The position numbers and the translations under genes are program-made. From Brasenia schreberi (lineage: Eukaryota; Streptophyta; Magnoliopsida; Nymphaeales; Cabombaceae), in NCBI GenBank assembly GCA_036023115.1, contig JAYKKT010000055.1, positions 10,353,501 to 10,417,500 on the forward strand: 64,000 bases of DNA, in the 5' to 3' direction. The notes beneath the pieces are model-generated. The model was not told the origin of the DNA. It saw only the letters and a program-made list of their open reading frames with translations, and ran no database searches. This document shows, in pieces, positions 11,700 to 22,358 of this stretch (the stretch's first letter is position 1; each line of letters starts with the position of its first letter).

Positions 11700-12592
11700 C
11701 AACGTTTTTGTTGGTTCAAGATGGTTTAGGATTTAAACCGGAATCAAAATTGGAACTGGATCGGTCTCAGTTCAGTTCTGGTTATCCAGGAAAACCAGAA
11801 CCGGCTATGTCTAACGCGACATTTTCACTCGAGGAATTGAACGAGTCATGTTCAATTGGGTTCAGTCCAGGGTTAATGGTGCAAAGAGAGATGGGTCATA
11901 TCGCAGGCCTTTCTTGGCCCCATTGGGTCCTCGTGGCTTGGACCGGACGCTGATCCGAACAAGCCCTTGGTTTCATGACCAATTTAACTTGTTATAATTA
12001 GTTGTTATGGTTGAACATTAGTGAGGCACCACCTTCAGTCAGCTTCTACAATTGGAGTAACTTTCTAATGGGAACCCGATTCAAGCTTTTCAAGAAGAGA
12101 TTGATTTTCATTTTTGTTTTTGTTTTTCAAGAAAACTAAGTAATGAAATTACAGCCAGTCTTAATTTATTATAAAATTGTTTTCTTAGGTAAAATTATTT
12201 ATTATGCCTATAAGTACCCACCCCAAGGCAAGGTTAGGGTGATTTGGATATGGATTTGGGTCGGCTTCCGAGGGTCGACCCATTCAATTCCTACAATAGA
12301 AAAGAAAAGACAAAATGAAGGAGCAACTCGTCATTGCATCAAAAACAAAGGATTCTTTGGACAAAGAGAAGTCACGGTTCGAAGACTTGAAAGTTCATCT
12401 TGGAATGACAAAATCACTCTTTTGATTCAGCGGATGAGTGGGAATCACGTGGTGAGCCTGGCTGGTGGGTGGTCCAAATCTGTTGGCGCACAATTTCGTT
12501 GTTTCTGAAAAGAATAGGGTTAATATAGGCATCTTGAATTTCCACGCCCACTTCAAAGAGTTCATCCATTTAAAAGGAAACCAAAGGAGAAA
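11700..12592. other. Intergenic, no gene recognised
   Basis: Between the RTE tail and the CDC45 copy. Short open frames at 11708-11953 and 12143-12508 show no domain I recognise. A CT-rich run at about 12669-12690 lies within the presumed 5' region of CDC45. Confidence 0.5.
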
Positions 12593-12608
12593 AAATGGCG
12601 CGCACAAA

Positions 12609-12617
12609 TTTTGGCGC
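12609..12617 (+). promoter_or_regulatory. E2F-type site upstream of the CDC45 pseudogene
   Basis: TTTTGGCGC contains the E2F consensus TTTSSCGC (12610-12617), about 290 bases upstream of the CDC45 start codon. Plant DNA-replication genes, including CDC45, are commonly E2F-controlled in S phase (established knowledge). The position suits a promoter element; binding is inference. Confidence 0.5.
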
Positions 12618-12901
12618 TCTTGAAATTCAAAATTTTCAACAGGCTGAAAAAGTTTCGGTTTCAAGCTCCCTACTCTCTCTCTCTCTCTGAATCCGTCTTC
12701 TTCCACGCCCGGTATCCTTCTACGGATCTTAAGGTATGCTGGTTTTTTTAAAGACAATGAGGTTGTTATTCTCTTCCCGTTTAAATTCACCTAGTGCTTT
12801 TGGATCGATCGCCAAGAAGTGATTTATTTAGTTTTTCCATGAGTTTTTCGACCACAAAATCACGATTTCTCTCCAAATTTAGACGTCCCATCTAAGACAT
12901 C

Positions 12902-14361
12902 ATGGTCAGGGAATCAGATCCAGTATCGTTCTACAATCGACTGCGAGAATCAGCACTGCTGTCGTTGTCTTCGCCGTTGTTGATCTTCCCTTCAACTTCC
13001 GACGTCGATTCCCTGTGTGCCCTGAAGATTGTAAATCATGTTCTTACCTCCGATTCTGTTCGGTACTCTTGCTACCCCATCTCATCTTTTGCAGAGATCG
13101 ATAGATTGGCCGGTCCCAGCCTTCGTTCTGAGGATCAACCCATCTCTGTCCTCCTGATCAATTGGGGGTGCCACAGGGATCTGCGGAAGATCCTGAATCT
13201 GGGTCCCCTTGCTAAGGTTTTTGTCATCGACAGCCATCGGCCGATCCATCTGCACAATCTTAGCATCAGAAACAAGCAAGTTGTCGTTCTCTACACCCAG
13301 AATGATGAGGCCATTGCTGATGTTTCTTATGGCATCAACGTATCGGATTTGGCTGATATTGTAGATTTGGATAGCGAAGATGAGCTTGATGACGATACCG
13401 ACAGTGAAGATGATGACAGTGAGAGTGAGGATGAAGATGGTCATCGGCGGAAGCGACGGAGGGGGTCAGATGAATCGGAAAACTCTAGGAAAAAGAGGGA
13501 GTATTACAAATTGGGTAGTTTTCATGGGAAGCCATCTGGTTAATTGAAGACTTGGAGTGACAATGGGATGAAGAAGCTGAAGCTTTTGTTGGCGAGGATG
13601 GGGTTCGCTTGCCAGGATTGCCAGCAGAAGTTTCAGTACATGAATGTGGAAGTGAAGAGGAAGATGAAGCACGAGTTTGAGCGGTTTTTGCCGGAGTATG
13701 GGTTAACTGATTTATATTATAGGAGTTTTTTGAGGATACATGGATATAGTTCAAGAGTGTCTGCTGCAGATGTGGTTTATGGTGTGACTGCTCTGCTCGA
13801 GTCATTTGTGAAATCAGATGGTTCTTGTGCTTCCAAGCAATTTGGGGTGGCTTATGATGCACTGTCATTGAGCAATCTTGATAAGTTGAAAGCAGGAATG
13901 CAGCATGCGATTAAGATTCAGAGGGCAATTCTTAGGCAAGGAAGCATGGCAATAACCAAGAATGGGTGTATAAGGAGTGGAAGGAAGTTCCGCTGGGTGA
14001 AGCTTGAGGATTCGGCTGATACAAAGTTGCTTGGATACCCATGCAGGCCTTGACTAAGTTCTGTTATTTTCTTATGGATGCTTTGAGAGAGAAGGGGGCA
14101 AGGATGAAGCCTCTTCTATGTGCTTGCTTGTGTCAAGAACCGGAGAAAGTGTTGATCGTAGGTGTTTGTGCGAAGCCCCGTTTGGGTGGAGCTCAGGGTA
14201 ATGCATTTGGGATTGCATTTAGGAATGCGGCCGAGGAGATCGGAGCAGAGTTCTTCCATGCACCTTCCTTACTGTATCGCTGTGTTTCGAGATCTGAGCT
14301 CTTCTTAATTAAAAGAGAATCAACTAGAAAACATTATTGCTCTATTTCATACCTAGATTAG
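12902..14361 (+). pseudogene. CDC45: CDC45 (replication initiation factor) pseudogene
   Basis: CDC45 is part of the CMG helicase (CDC45-MCM-GINS) that opens DNA at replication forks. The N-terminus from MVRESDPVSFYNRLRESA through the SDVDSLCALKI block and the acidic linker (residues about 157-185) is well preserved to YYKLGSFHGKPSG. Then a TAA (13541-13543) replaces roughly 120 residues expected in plant CDC45, and the same frame resumes at LKTWSDNGMKKLKLLLARMG. After LLGYP (14040) a two-base insertion shifts the frame; the protein continues as QALTKFCYFLMDALREKG to AAEEIGAEFFH, then the expected C-terminus is lost. No introns are seen in what remains. The E2F-like site upstream suggests the promoter was kept, favouring a decayed gene or DNA-level duplicate over a retrocopy. 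A truncated product could still be made from the first 213 codons. Confidence 0.85.
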
Positions 14362-15200
14362 TATTCTCATGAGCTCATAAACAAACCCCTGCTTGAGGTT
14401 TATGGATACAGAAGTTATGTGTTACGTACATCTTGGCCCTTTGAGACTGAACGGCAGTAATTTTGCATTGTTTTGCATATTTTGAACAACCAATGCACTT
14501 TGTCCAGATCACCTTTCAAACATTGTGGACTTTTCTGTCTAGTCTTCTCATTCCGAATGAGATTTTATTTGTTCTAATTTCATCTTGTGTGCTTAATTCA
14601 ATGAACAAGTAAAATAGCAAAAGTAGTAAGGGAAAAACTACTGAACGTCAATTCTCTGAGTCCATGTCTCTTTTACTGAACGTCAATTCCTCTTTGCAGT
14701 ATTGGTTTCTCGCATTTGAACTGAAATCTAATGAGTAGTTCAAATCCTATTCCATAGTTATATGGGCTCAGATTCAGACCCGGTCCATTAAAAAGAGGAA
14801 GAGAGCCCCACCAGAATCTTATTTCACGATCACAGTATCAGAATTTATCATTTGAATCACAACCCGGGCTTAAAAGTGAAGAACTTAAGGAAATCGGACC
14901 CGGTTTGTTTATATAGCACAGTCATTCAAACTGACCGCATGCTTAGACCCGGTCTCATATATAAACTCACAAACTTAAGCAGTCTTCGAAATTTCTAATT
15001 CTAGTAAGAGAATTACGTCTATTGCTAGTAGCTTGAGCTGCGACATACCGGAATCAAGGAACTCGTCTTGTAGCTAGGAAGTTCCGGAATGAAGGTCATG
15101 AGTTTGATACCGGACTGACGACATGCATGTCTGGTAGAAAGACGTGTACGCCTAAACCCAGCCAGATTCAGTAGGTTCATGAACTTCACATAATTGGAAG
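14362..15200. other. Intergenic, no gene recognised
   Basis: No convincing frame or repeat, and no trace of the missing CDC45 C-terminus. It contains two nearby copies of ACTGAACGTCAATTC (about 14641 and 14677), a small direct repeat. Confidence 0.4.
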
Positions 15201-15275
15201 GCAGTCATCCCGTTTACAACAACAACTAAGCCTTTTCCCATACTAGATGGGGTCAGCTACATGGATTCTTTGTTT

Positions 15276-16864
15276 TCAGAGATCCCTATCGTGTGCCATA
15301 TTAGCAGTTAACTCACAATAAGCTAGATTATTCTTTATTGTTTCTTTCCAACACTTTTGTGGTCGTCCTCTACCTCTTTTAATACTTTTCAAATTTAGTT
15401 TTTCTAACCTTCTTACAGGTTCTTCTTTTGATCTTCTTTCTATAAGTCCAAACCATCTTAAATGATGTTCTCTCATTTTATCCTCTATTGGTGCCACTCC
15501 TACTTTGTTTCTAATAACCTCATTATGTATACGGTCTTTTCTTGTATGACCACTCATCCATCTCAACATCTTCATTTCTGTTATAGACATCTTTTGTACA
15601 TGTTGATGGTTAACTACCCAACACTCAGAACCATAAAACATGGCAGGCCTAATTGTTGCTCTATAATATTTACCTTTTAACTTTGGTGGTATCTACTTAT
15701 CACAAAGAATATCTTATGCTCCTCTTCATTTTAACCAACCATCATTAATTCTATGCATAACATCTCCATCAATTCTTCCGTCACTCTGAAAAATTGACCC
15801 TAGGTATTTAAAACTTTTCTTTTGGGGGATGCAACGTGTTTCAATTTTAATTTCTACGTCCTCTTAGGTAACCAAATGATCAAACTTACATTCTATGTAT
15901 TTTGTCTTTGTTCTACTAAGTCGGAGGCCTTTGCTTTCTAATGTTTCTCTCCATAGTTCCAATTTTCTATTAACTTTTTCCTTACACTCCTCCACTAATA
16001 CAATGTCATCTGCAAATAACATACACCAAGGTACTTCATCTTGAATATGTTTTGTTAACTCATCAATCACCATTATAAATAAGTATGGACTTAAAGATGA
16101 TCCTTGATGTAACCCAATATTAACTTCAAAGAAGTCTGTCATTCCTTCATGAGTCCTCACACATGTTTTTGCACCATCGTACATGTCTCTTATAAGGTTA
16201 ATGTATGTCAATGGGATACCTCTTTTTTCCAAAGTTCTCCAAAGAACCTCACTCTGTGCTCTATCATAAGCTTTTTCTAGATCAATAAATGTCATGTGAA
16301 GGTCTTTCTTTTTTGCTCTAAAATGTTCCATAAGACGTCTCAAAAGGTGAATCGCTTCAATAGTAGATTTGCATGGCATGAATCCAAATTGGTTCTCTGT
16401 TGTACTTGATACTTGTCTTAACCTACGTTCGATAATTCTTTCCCATAATTTTATAGTATGGCTCATTAACTTGATACCTCGATAATTCGCACAATTTTGA
16501 ATGTCTCCCTTGTTTTTATATATGGGTATAAGTGTACTTGCTCTCCATTCCTCGGGCATCTTTTGATTTTTTCATATTTCATTAAATAGTCTTGTGAGCC
16601 AAGTGATTCCTACTTCTCTTAGTATTTTTCAAACTTTATAGGAATATTATCTGGTCCTACCGATTTACTACCCTTCATATGTTTAAGAGCCTCTTTAACT
16701 TCATTCTTTTGAATACGTCGGTAGAAATTGTAGTTTATATGCTTTTTTGATTTGGCTACTCTCCTAAGCTAATATTAAAATCTTTATTTTCATTAAAAAG
16801 CTTATAAAAATAGTTTTTCCATCTATTTCTTAAATCATCATTTGTAACTAGATTTTTTCATCCT
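15276..16864 (-). pseudogene. RTE reverse transcriptase and C-terminal domain (copy B)
   Basis: Two minus-strand frames, 16559-15864 and 15641-15276. The first holds RT blocks: [67 protein letters not shown] and the catalytic box [11 protein letters not shown]. The second holds the C-terminal part typical of RTE elements, SECWVVNHQHVQKMSITEMK and LRWMSGHTRKDRIHNEVIRN. Stops and small changes near 15700-15860 separate them. The enzyme would prime reverse transcription at the nicked target. This piece joins truncated gypsy LTR sequence at about 16864. Confidence 0.85.
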
Positions 16865-16988
16865 CGCCCAGTCAGATTTAACTTTTGCTAGTTTTTAGAA
16901 ACTAGCTAACATGCTCGCACACAAAGTAGAATTGAAAGTTTTTCTTCAAGTCTCTACATAGGCTTGGGGTTAAAATTTCACATCTAGA
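16864..16988 (+). repeat. Truncated 5' LTR of gypsy copy 2
   Basis: Aligns to 27145-27269 of the 3' LTR, from TCGCCCARTCAGATTTAACT to the LTR end (TCTAGA here, TCTACA in the 3' LTR). The missing ~2 kb was removed together with flanking RTE sequence. Confidence 0.85.
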
Positions 16989-17010
16989 GAATTGGCACGC
17001 CCGGTGGGAA
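16989..17010 (+). promoter_or_regulatory. Primer-binding region of gypsy copy 2
   Basis: GAATTGGCACGCCCGGTGGG directly follows the LTR end, matching copy 1 with two differences. The tRNA partner was not identified. Confidence 0.6.
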
Positions 17011-17090
17011 TCGAGTCTTTTGGGATTCCAAGTCCAGGTGATTCTTTTCAAATTTCAATCTTTTAAAATCATGGTGATAATTCTTCACTT

Positions 17091-18693
17091 GTGCACAGAT
17101 TTTTACTTATCTCAAGCATTTCAGACATGTGTAGTTCGGAAGGATCATGTGAAGTATCGAGCCGGGCTTCGTGCTCATTAAGTCACATTTCGAAAAAGTT
17201 TTCAAAATTGTATTACAAAAATCAAGAAGATTCTCTTGTTTTCCTAAGAAGGGATCTCAAACTCATAGGAGAGAAGGTTGTCGTCTTAAGCTAAGAGGCT
17301 GAGGCGGTCAAATCATGCTCTTCTCATGAGAAACAAGCAAGGGCTCATAGGAAATCAAATCATTCAAAGAAGCCCAAAGCGACCTCTATATTAGAGGGGG
17401 AACGAGAACATGAATCCTTTACTTTGAAAGATAGAAGAGCCTTAAAACAATTATTGAAAGGCCAAACTAAGGAAAAGAGGTCATACGCACTATCGGATTT
17501 CCTACCATCCGACTATCAAACCAACAGTGACGATGACATACCGAATTTCCATCGATATGATGGAAGTGGGGATCTTAGATCCCACCTTCAACTCTTTTCC
17601 TCAAATAAAAAGAAGAAGGATTCAACAAAATAGATTTACTGGTTTTCCCTCTCCCTCAAGGAAAATGCTTCCAAGTGGTTGGCTTCCTACGATTTGAGCC
17701 AATTCGCCACCTTCGAGGAGTTGGCGAATTGTTTCATGCAACATTTTTCTCACAACGTGGAAGTCACTCCTACTTTGAATACCTTAAGGGACACCAAACA
17801 AGCACCTAACGAGGATGACCATGCATTCATCGTTAGATGGAGGTCACTCCTAGGGCATGTAAGGGAGCCCATTTCTGAAGAATGCGCTGTGATGCTCATC
17901 CTTGAAAATTTTAGAACCAATTTGAAAGCTCTTCTCTCCCTTCATAAGATTCAAATTTTCAAAAACTTATAAAAAAGGTTTCGCTTTTCGAAGCCAATTT
18001 GAAAAATGGAGTTTACGAGAACTTATGAAAGGGGAGAAATTTTTAAAAGAATCATTTTGAAAAATAAGGGGCATATGGGTCACCCATAACTGACAATGGG
18101 GCAAAACCCCAAAAGATTGCAAATGTTTGCATGGAACCAAGCCCGACTGACCCTTCGAAGAATTTTGAACGAAAAATGTGAAAAAGCCTCAAAGGAATTT
18201 CGAAATGAGGGAGTTAACTCAATTAGGACAACCTATCATGAAAGTCCTAGACCACCTTCTAGCCCAAAGACTGGTCACTCTCCCTACTCTTCCCGAAGGA
18301 ACACCTCCTAAGAAAAAAAATTTGAATGAATTTTGTAAGTATCATAGGCTCAAGAGCCATGATACCAATAAATGTTTTGCGCTTTTGAATAAAATCGAAG
18401 ACTTGATTGAGCAAGGAAGGCTCCATGTCACGAAAGAACTGGAGCCCTCCCAAGCGGTTCTAAAGGAACCCTTCTCAAATCATGGAAGCACAAGCGGGAA
18501 GAAAAAAGAGGTACGCCTTCTCCCACTTATGACTCATAGAATGGAGCATGCATTGCATACGATACACACTACTTGCCACACACCACCTTCAATCATAATA
18601 AAAAAAGGCAAGCAAGTAGTGATCCGGGGAGCGCTTAGAGTCCCACCCCTGGCTAGAGCCTTATTAGAAATTTGTGGTGCTCCAAAATATTAA
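17091..18693 (+). pseudogene. gag, gypsy copy 2
   Basis: Fragments at 17091-17294, 17424-17633, 17679-17972 and 18178-18693. The gag core reads YDGSGDLRSHLQLFSSNKKK, a stop (tag at 17631), then MASYDLSQFATFEELANCFM and LNTLRDTKQAPNEDDHAFIV. It shows that the stop after CFMQ in copy 1 is private to that copy. A stop follows IQIFKNL at 17970 and a shift occurs before 18178. The later frame contains EFCKYHRLKSHDTNKCFALL, matching the region before the protease in copy 1. Inactive. Confidence 0.85.
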
Positions 18694-19500
18694 AATAGAA
18701 CCAAGATAGGAGAGAGTCTTAGGGAAGGTGTGGGCGAGGTGACTAGGTTTGGGAGGATCTATCAACCCCCACATTTATCTAAGAATCCTACCAAGGAAGT
18801 GGTCGTTTTACCCAGCCCTTCAAAAGCATACATCCCTAATGCATCGCATGGTATGGACAAGGGTAAAAATATTGTGTTAACCCCTTATGATTTTGAACTT
18901 CACCTTTCAAAAATTTCAATAAACATGTCTATCATAGAGTTGATCCAAACTTCACCTAGACATAGACGAGTCTTAGAAGGGATCTTAGGAAGGGCCAATG
19001 TTAACCCATTCATCACTCACGAGTCCTTATCCTTCTTGGTCTCCCCCACATGTGCCAAGGCTCCCATCGTGTTTACGGAAGATGAATTGGAAAAACCATA
19101 TATGGCCCATAACCAAGCCTTGCATATAGAAGTGGTTTTGAATCGCCCCACTCTAGACAAGTGCTTGGTCAATGAGGGAGGAGGTCTAAATATCCTTCTG
19201 TTGCATGTGACCTTTTAAGTAGGAGTTATCATGTCTTGTTTAGAGCCAAGTTTCATCGTTATCACTGGATACGATGGTAATGCATCACATCCCTTAGGAG
19301 CCATAGAATTACCCATCAAAGTCGGGAATATTCGACACACGGGGTTGTTTCATGTCTTAGATATAAACCCCCATTACAACCTATTATTGGGAAGGCCATA
19401 GATTCATAGTCTCCGGGGCGTTCCTTCCACCTTTCATAAGTGTGTGAAAATCCTAGGAAAACCAAGTAGTGGTAATTCTTGGAGAAGATCATCCTCAACT
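18694..19500 (+). pseudogene. Protease region, gypsy copy 2
   Basis: The main open part is 18730-19218, with HIEVVLNRPTLDKCLVNEGG and GLNILLLHVTF followed by a stop (taa at 19216). The downstream half, DINPHYNLLLGRP, is present but is followed by a stop where copy 1 reads W (tag in place of tgg near 19400). The active-site position reads N-E-G-G, again without a standard D-[ST]-G. Both copies lack a clean active site, either from decay or because the family uses an altered motif. Confidence 0.75.
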
Positions 19501-20325
19501 TAAAAGAATCCAGAATTTCCCTTGTGTATCAAGTCATCCATTCCATGAAGAGGTTGTGGAGAGGCCTCTTCCACCGTTAGTCAAGTTTCCCTTAGTCGAC
19601 CACCACCTAAGAGTCGTCCACCTCCTAGGCAAACCCAAAACCATGAGGTCGTCCTTCCCTAGAAACACCCATCCTCTAGGGAAGCCCAAGTCATCCCCAA
19701 GTGTCCAAACACCTTCTCCTAAGATCGTGTGCACCCTAGGGAAGCCTAAGTCCTCCCTAGCCCGTGTCGCCAAGACCCTAGCCAAGCCTAACCATGTGTA
19801 CATCCATGACATGGACGATACCATGTTCCAAGGCCATCCACTTTATAAAAACTTTTCAAAACTCAAGAAGCCTTGGAACATGATGTTGAATATGGGATAT
19901 ACACCTTACCGAGGTCTAGGAGCCCAAAACCAAGGTAGGTTAGAACCCATCCTACCTACACCTAACCCAAGTCGATATGGATTGAGCTATACCCCATCCA
20001 TACCCCCTGAGCCACCACCTAAGACCAATTGGGTCAAGGGTGCCCTAGAACCCACTAACACCGAAACCTATGGCTTAGACCTCTTGTTTAGAGTTTAATT
20101 CATGGTGTTTTCTTTGTAGGTTTGATGGAAGATCCCTTTTTTGAAAAAAATCCAAAAAAATTATATATTTGCAAAAGCCAAAAAAAAATTAGGAAACTCC
20201 CAAAACCCAAAAATATTTGAAAAGTCTGAAAATTTCAAAAAGAAAGTTGTTTATATTCCATCTCCTAGTCTTTGTTTGGAAAAAGCCAAAAAATTTAAAA
20301 ACCTAAAAATCTCAAAAAGAAAGTC
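19469..20325 (+). pseudogene. Protease-to-RT linker, gypsy copy 2
   Basis: Open for 209 codons (19469-20098). The first half is a run of imperfect repeats around LGKPK (for example HPLGKPKSSPS, CTLGKPKSSLA). The second half has MLNMGYTPYRGLGAQNQGRL and the conserved end ETYGLDLLFRV*. An A-rich, lysine-rich stretch follows (20130-20325). Same design as copy 1. Role unknown; the repeats could be a spacer or a cleavage region. Confidence 0.6.
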
Positions 20326-22358
20326 TTGTATGTTCATCCTTCTAGCTTTTGCTTTGAAAAAGACAAAAAAATTGAAAATTCCAAAAATATTGACCATGTA
20401 CAAAGCCTATTTTCGATTTCTTCCAAAATTATATATATTCCCAAACCAAAATCGTCCAAGCTTCTCATTCACAACCCCACTCTCTTGCCTAGCACTTCCT
20501 TAAAAATTAAAGTGCTTGAGAATTATCAAAGCAAAGAGGAAAATCCCCTCATCTATGAGGAAGATCAAGCCTCCGAGCTTCCCAAATTTCATAGAATCCT
20601 TGACTTGGAAAAATCTTCCAATTCCGTAGGAGGAGATTTTGTAAAAATCAACTTAGGGAGTGAGTCTAACCCAAAATGTGTCAAAATAAGTGCATGTTTG
20701 CATGAGCATGAAAAAGCATCATTCATTGCATTTTTGAAATCCTATGTTGATGTATTTGCATGGACCTATGAAGACATGCCGAGTCTAGACCCTAAAATTG
20801 TGGAGCATTATCTACCCTTAAAACCCAATGCAAAACCCGTGAAGCAAAAGCTTAGAAAAATCCATCTCGATGTTCACTCCCAAGTGAGAGAGGGTTTAGA
20901 AGATCTTTTAAAAGCCGGATTTATAAAACCCATTGCTTATTCAGAATGGCTTTCAAATATTGTTGTAGTTCGAAAATCCAATGGGAAAATACGAATTTGC
21001 ATTGATTTTAGAAATTTGAACAAAGCCGCTCCAAAAGATAATTTTTCTCTTCCAAACATTGATTTAGCACTGAAAATCATGAAATGTTTTCTTTCATGGA
21101 TGGCTATTCGGGTTATAATCAAATCAAGTTAGCACCAAAAGATCAAGCAAAAACTGCTTTTACTACACCTTGGGGTACATACTGTTACACGATTATGCCA
21201 TTTGGTTTGAAAAATACAAGTGCCACATACCAAAAAGCCATGACTACTATTTTCTATGATCAAATCTATGAGCTCTTGAAAGTATATGTGGATGATCTTT
21301 TGGTAAAATCAAGAACCCGATGCACACACATAGAATCTTTGCAAAAGGTTTTCGAAAGACCTAGGCTTTATAAAGTAAAGCTAAACCCTCAAAAATGTGT
21401 TTTTGGAGTGGAATCTGGCAAACTCTTAGGATTTATGGTAAGCCAAAGGGGCATAGAAGTCAACCCCTCTAAGTGTCGAGCCATCATAGACATGCCTCCA
21501 CCCTCCAACTTGACCCAAATCCGAAGCCTCCAAGGTCGACTCCAAGCAATTAGGAGATTTATCTCTAATTTATCAACAAGATGCTAACCTTTCAATAGGC
21601 TTTTGAGAAAATGGGTTAAATTTGAATGGGATGATGATTGCCAAAAAGCTTTTGAAAGATTGAAAACTTATTTGGTAAATCCTCCGATTTTAAAACCTCT
21701 AAAGCAAGGAAAACCTTTATTGCTTTATATTTTCATTCACGCGAATGCACTGGGTGCTTTACTTGCTCGATATGAGAATGATAGTCTTAAGGAATATGCT
21801 ATTTACTACATTTCGAAAACTCTATTGGCATATGAAAGAAATTATCAAGCCATGGAGAAAACGTGCTTGGCCTTAGTGTGGGCTTGCCAAAAGTTTAGAC
21901 ATTATTTCCTAAATCATGAAATTTGGATAGTGTCTAAGCTTGATCCAATCAAGCACTTGTTTGAAAAACCTATCCTAACGGGTAGGCTAGGCAAATGGCA
22001 GCTCCTCTTAATGGAGTATGATTTAAAGTTTCATCATCAAACCTCTATTAAGAGACAGGCCCTAGCCGATCATGTGTCCGAATTGCCTCTTGAAGATACA
22101 TATCCCATACTTGATGAAATGCCCGATGAAGGCTTATTTGCCAATGAATTTCAAAACCATGTTTTAGCAAATTGTTTTAATGAGGATCAAGTATGCAGAA
22201 TGTATTTTGATAGGGCAAAGAATCAACAAGGGGCAGGTGTGAGAATCATCCTCATATCCCCTGAAAAGGGAGAAATCCCAATTGCCATTCGACTAGATTT
22301 TTCATGCTCAAATAATGTGGTTGAATATAAAGCACTCATACAAGGCCTAAAAATCTAG
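20326..22358 (+). pseudogene. Reverse transcriptase, RNase H and second RNase H-like domain, gypsy copy 2
   Basis: Frames 20326-21132, 21084-21587 and 21603-22358. RT blocks: EGLEDLLKAGFIKPIAYSEW, RICIDFRNLNKAAPKDNFSL, FSFMDGYSGYNQIKLAPKDQ, MPFGLKNTSATYQKAMTTIF and YVDD at 21284-21295. A frameshift at about 21080, before FSFMDG, separates the fingers from the palm. A stop (taa at 21586) follows STRC. RNase H follows with FIHANALGALLA and LLAYERNYQAMEKTCLALVW. The second RNase H starts MYFDRAKNQQGAGVRIILI, with Gly changed to Arg in the first motif, and breaks at 22358. Two or three mutations from an open polyprotein, but dead as it stands. Confidence 0.88.

Noticed and set aside
13082..13868. 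Minus-strand frames of 120 and 127 codons across CDC45
   Set aside because: Antisense to a clear CDC45 coding sequence.
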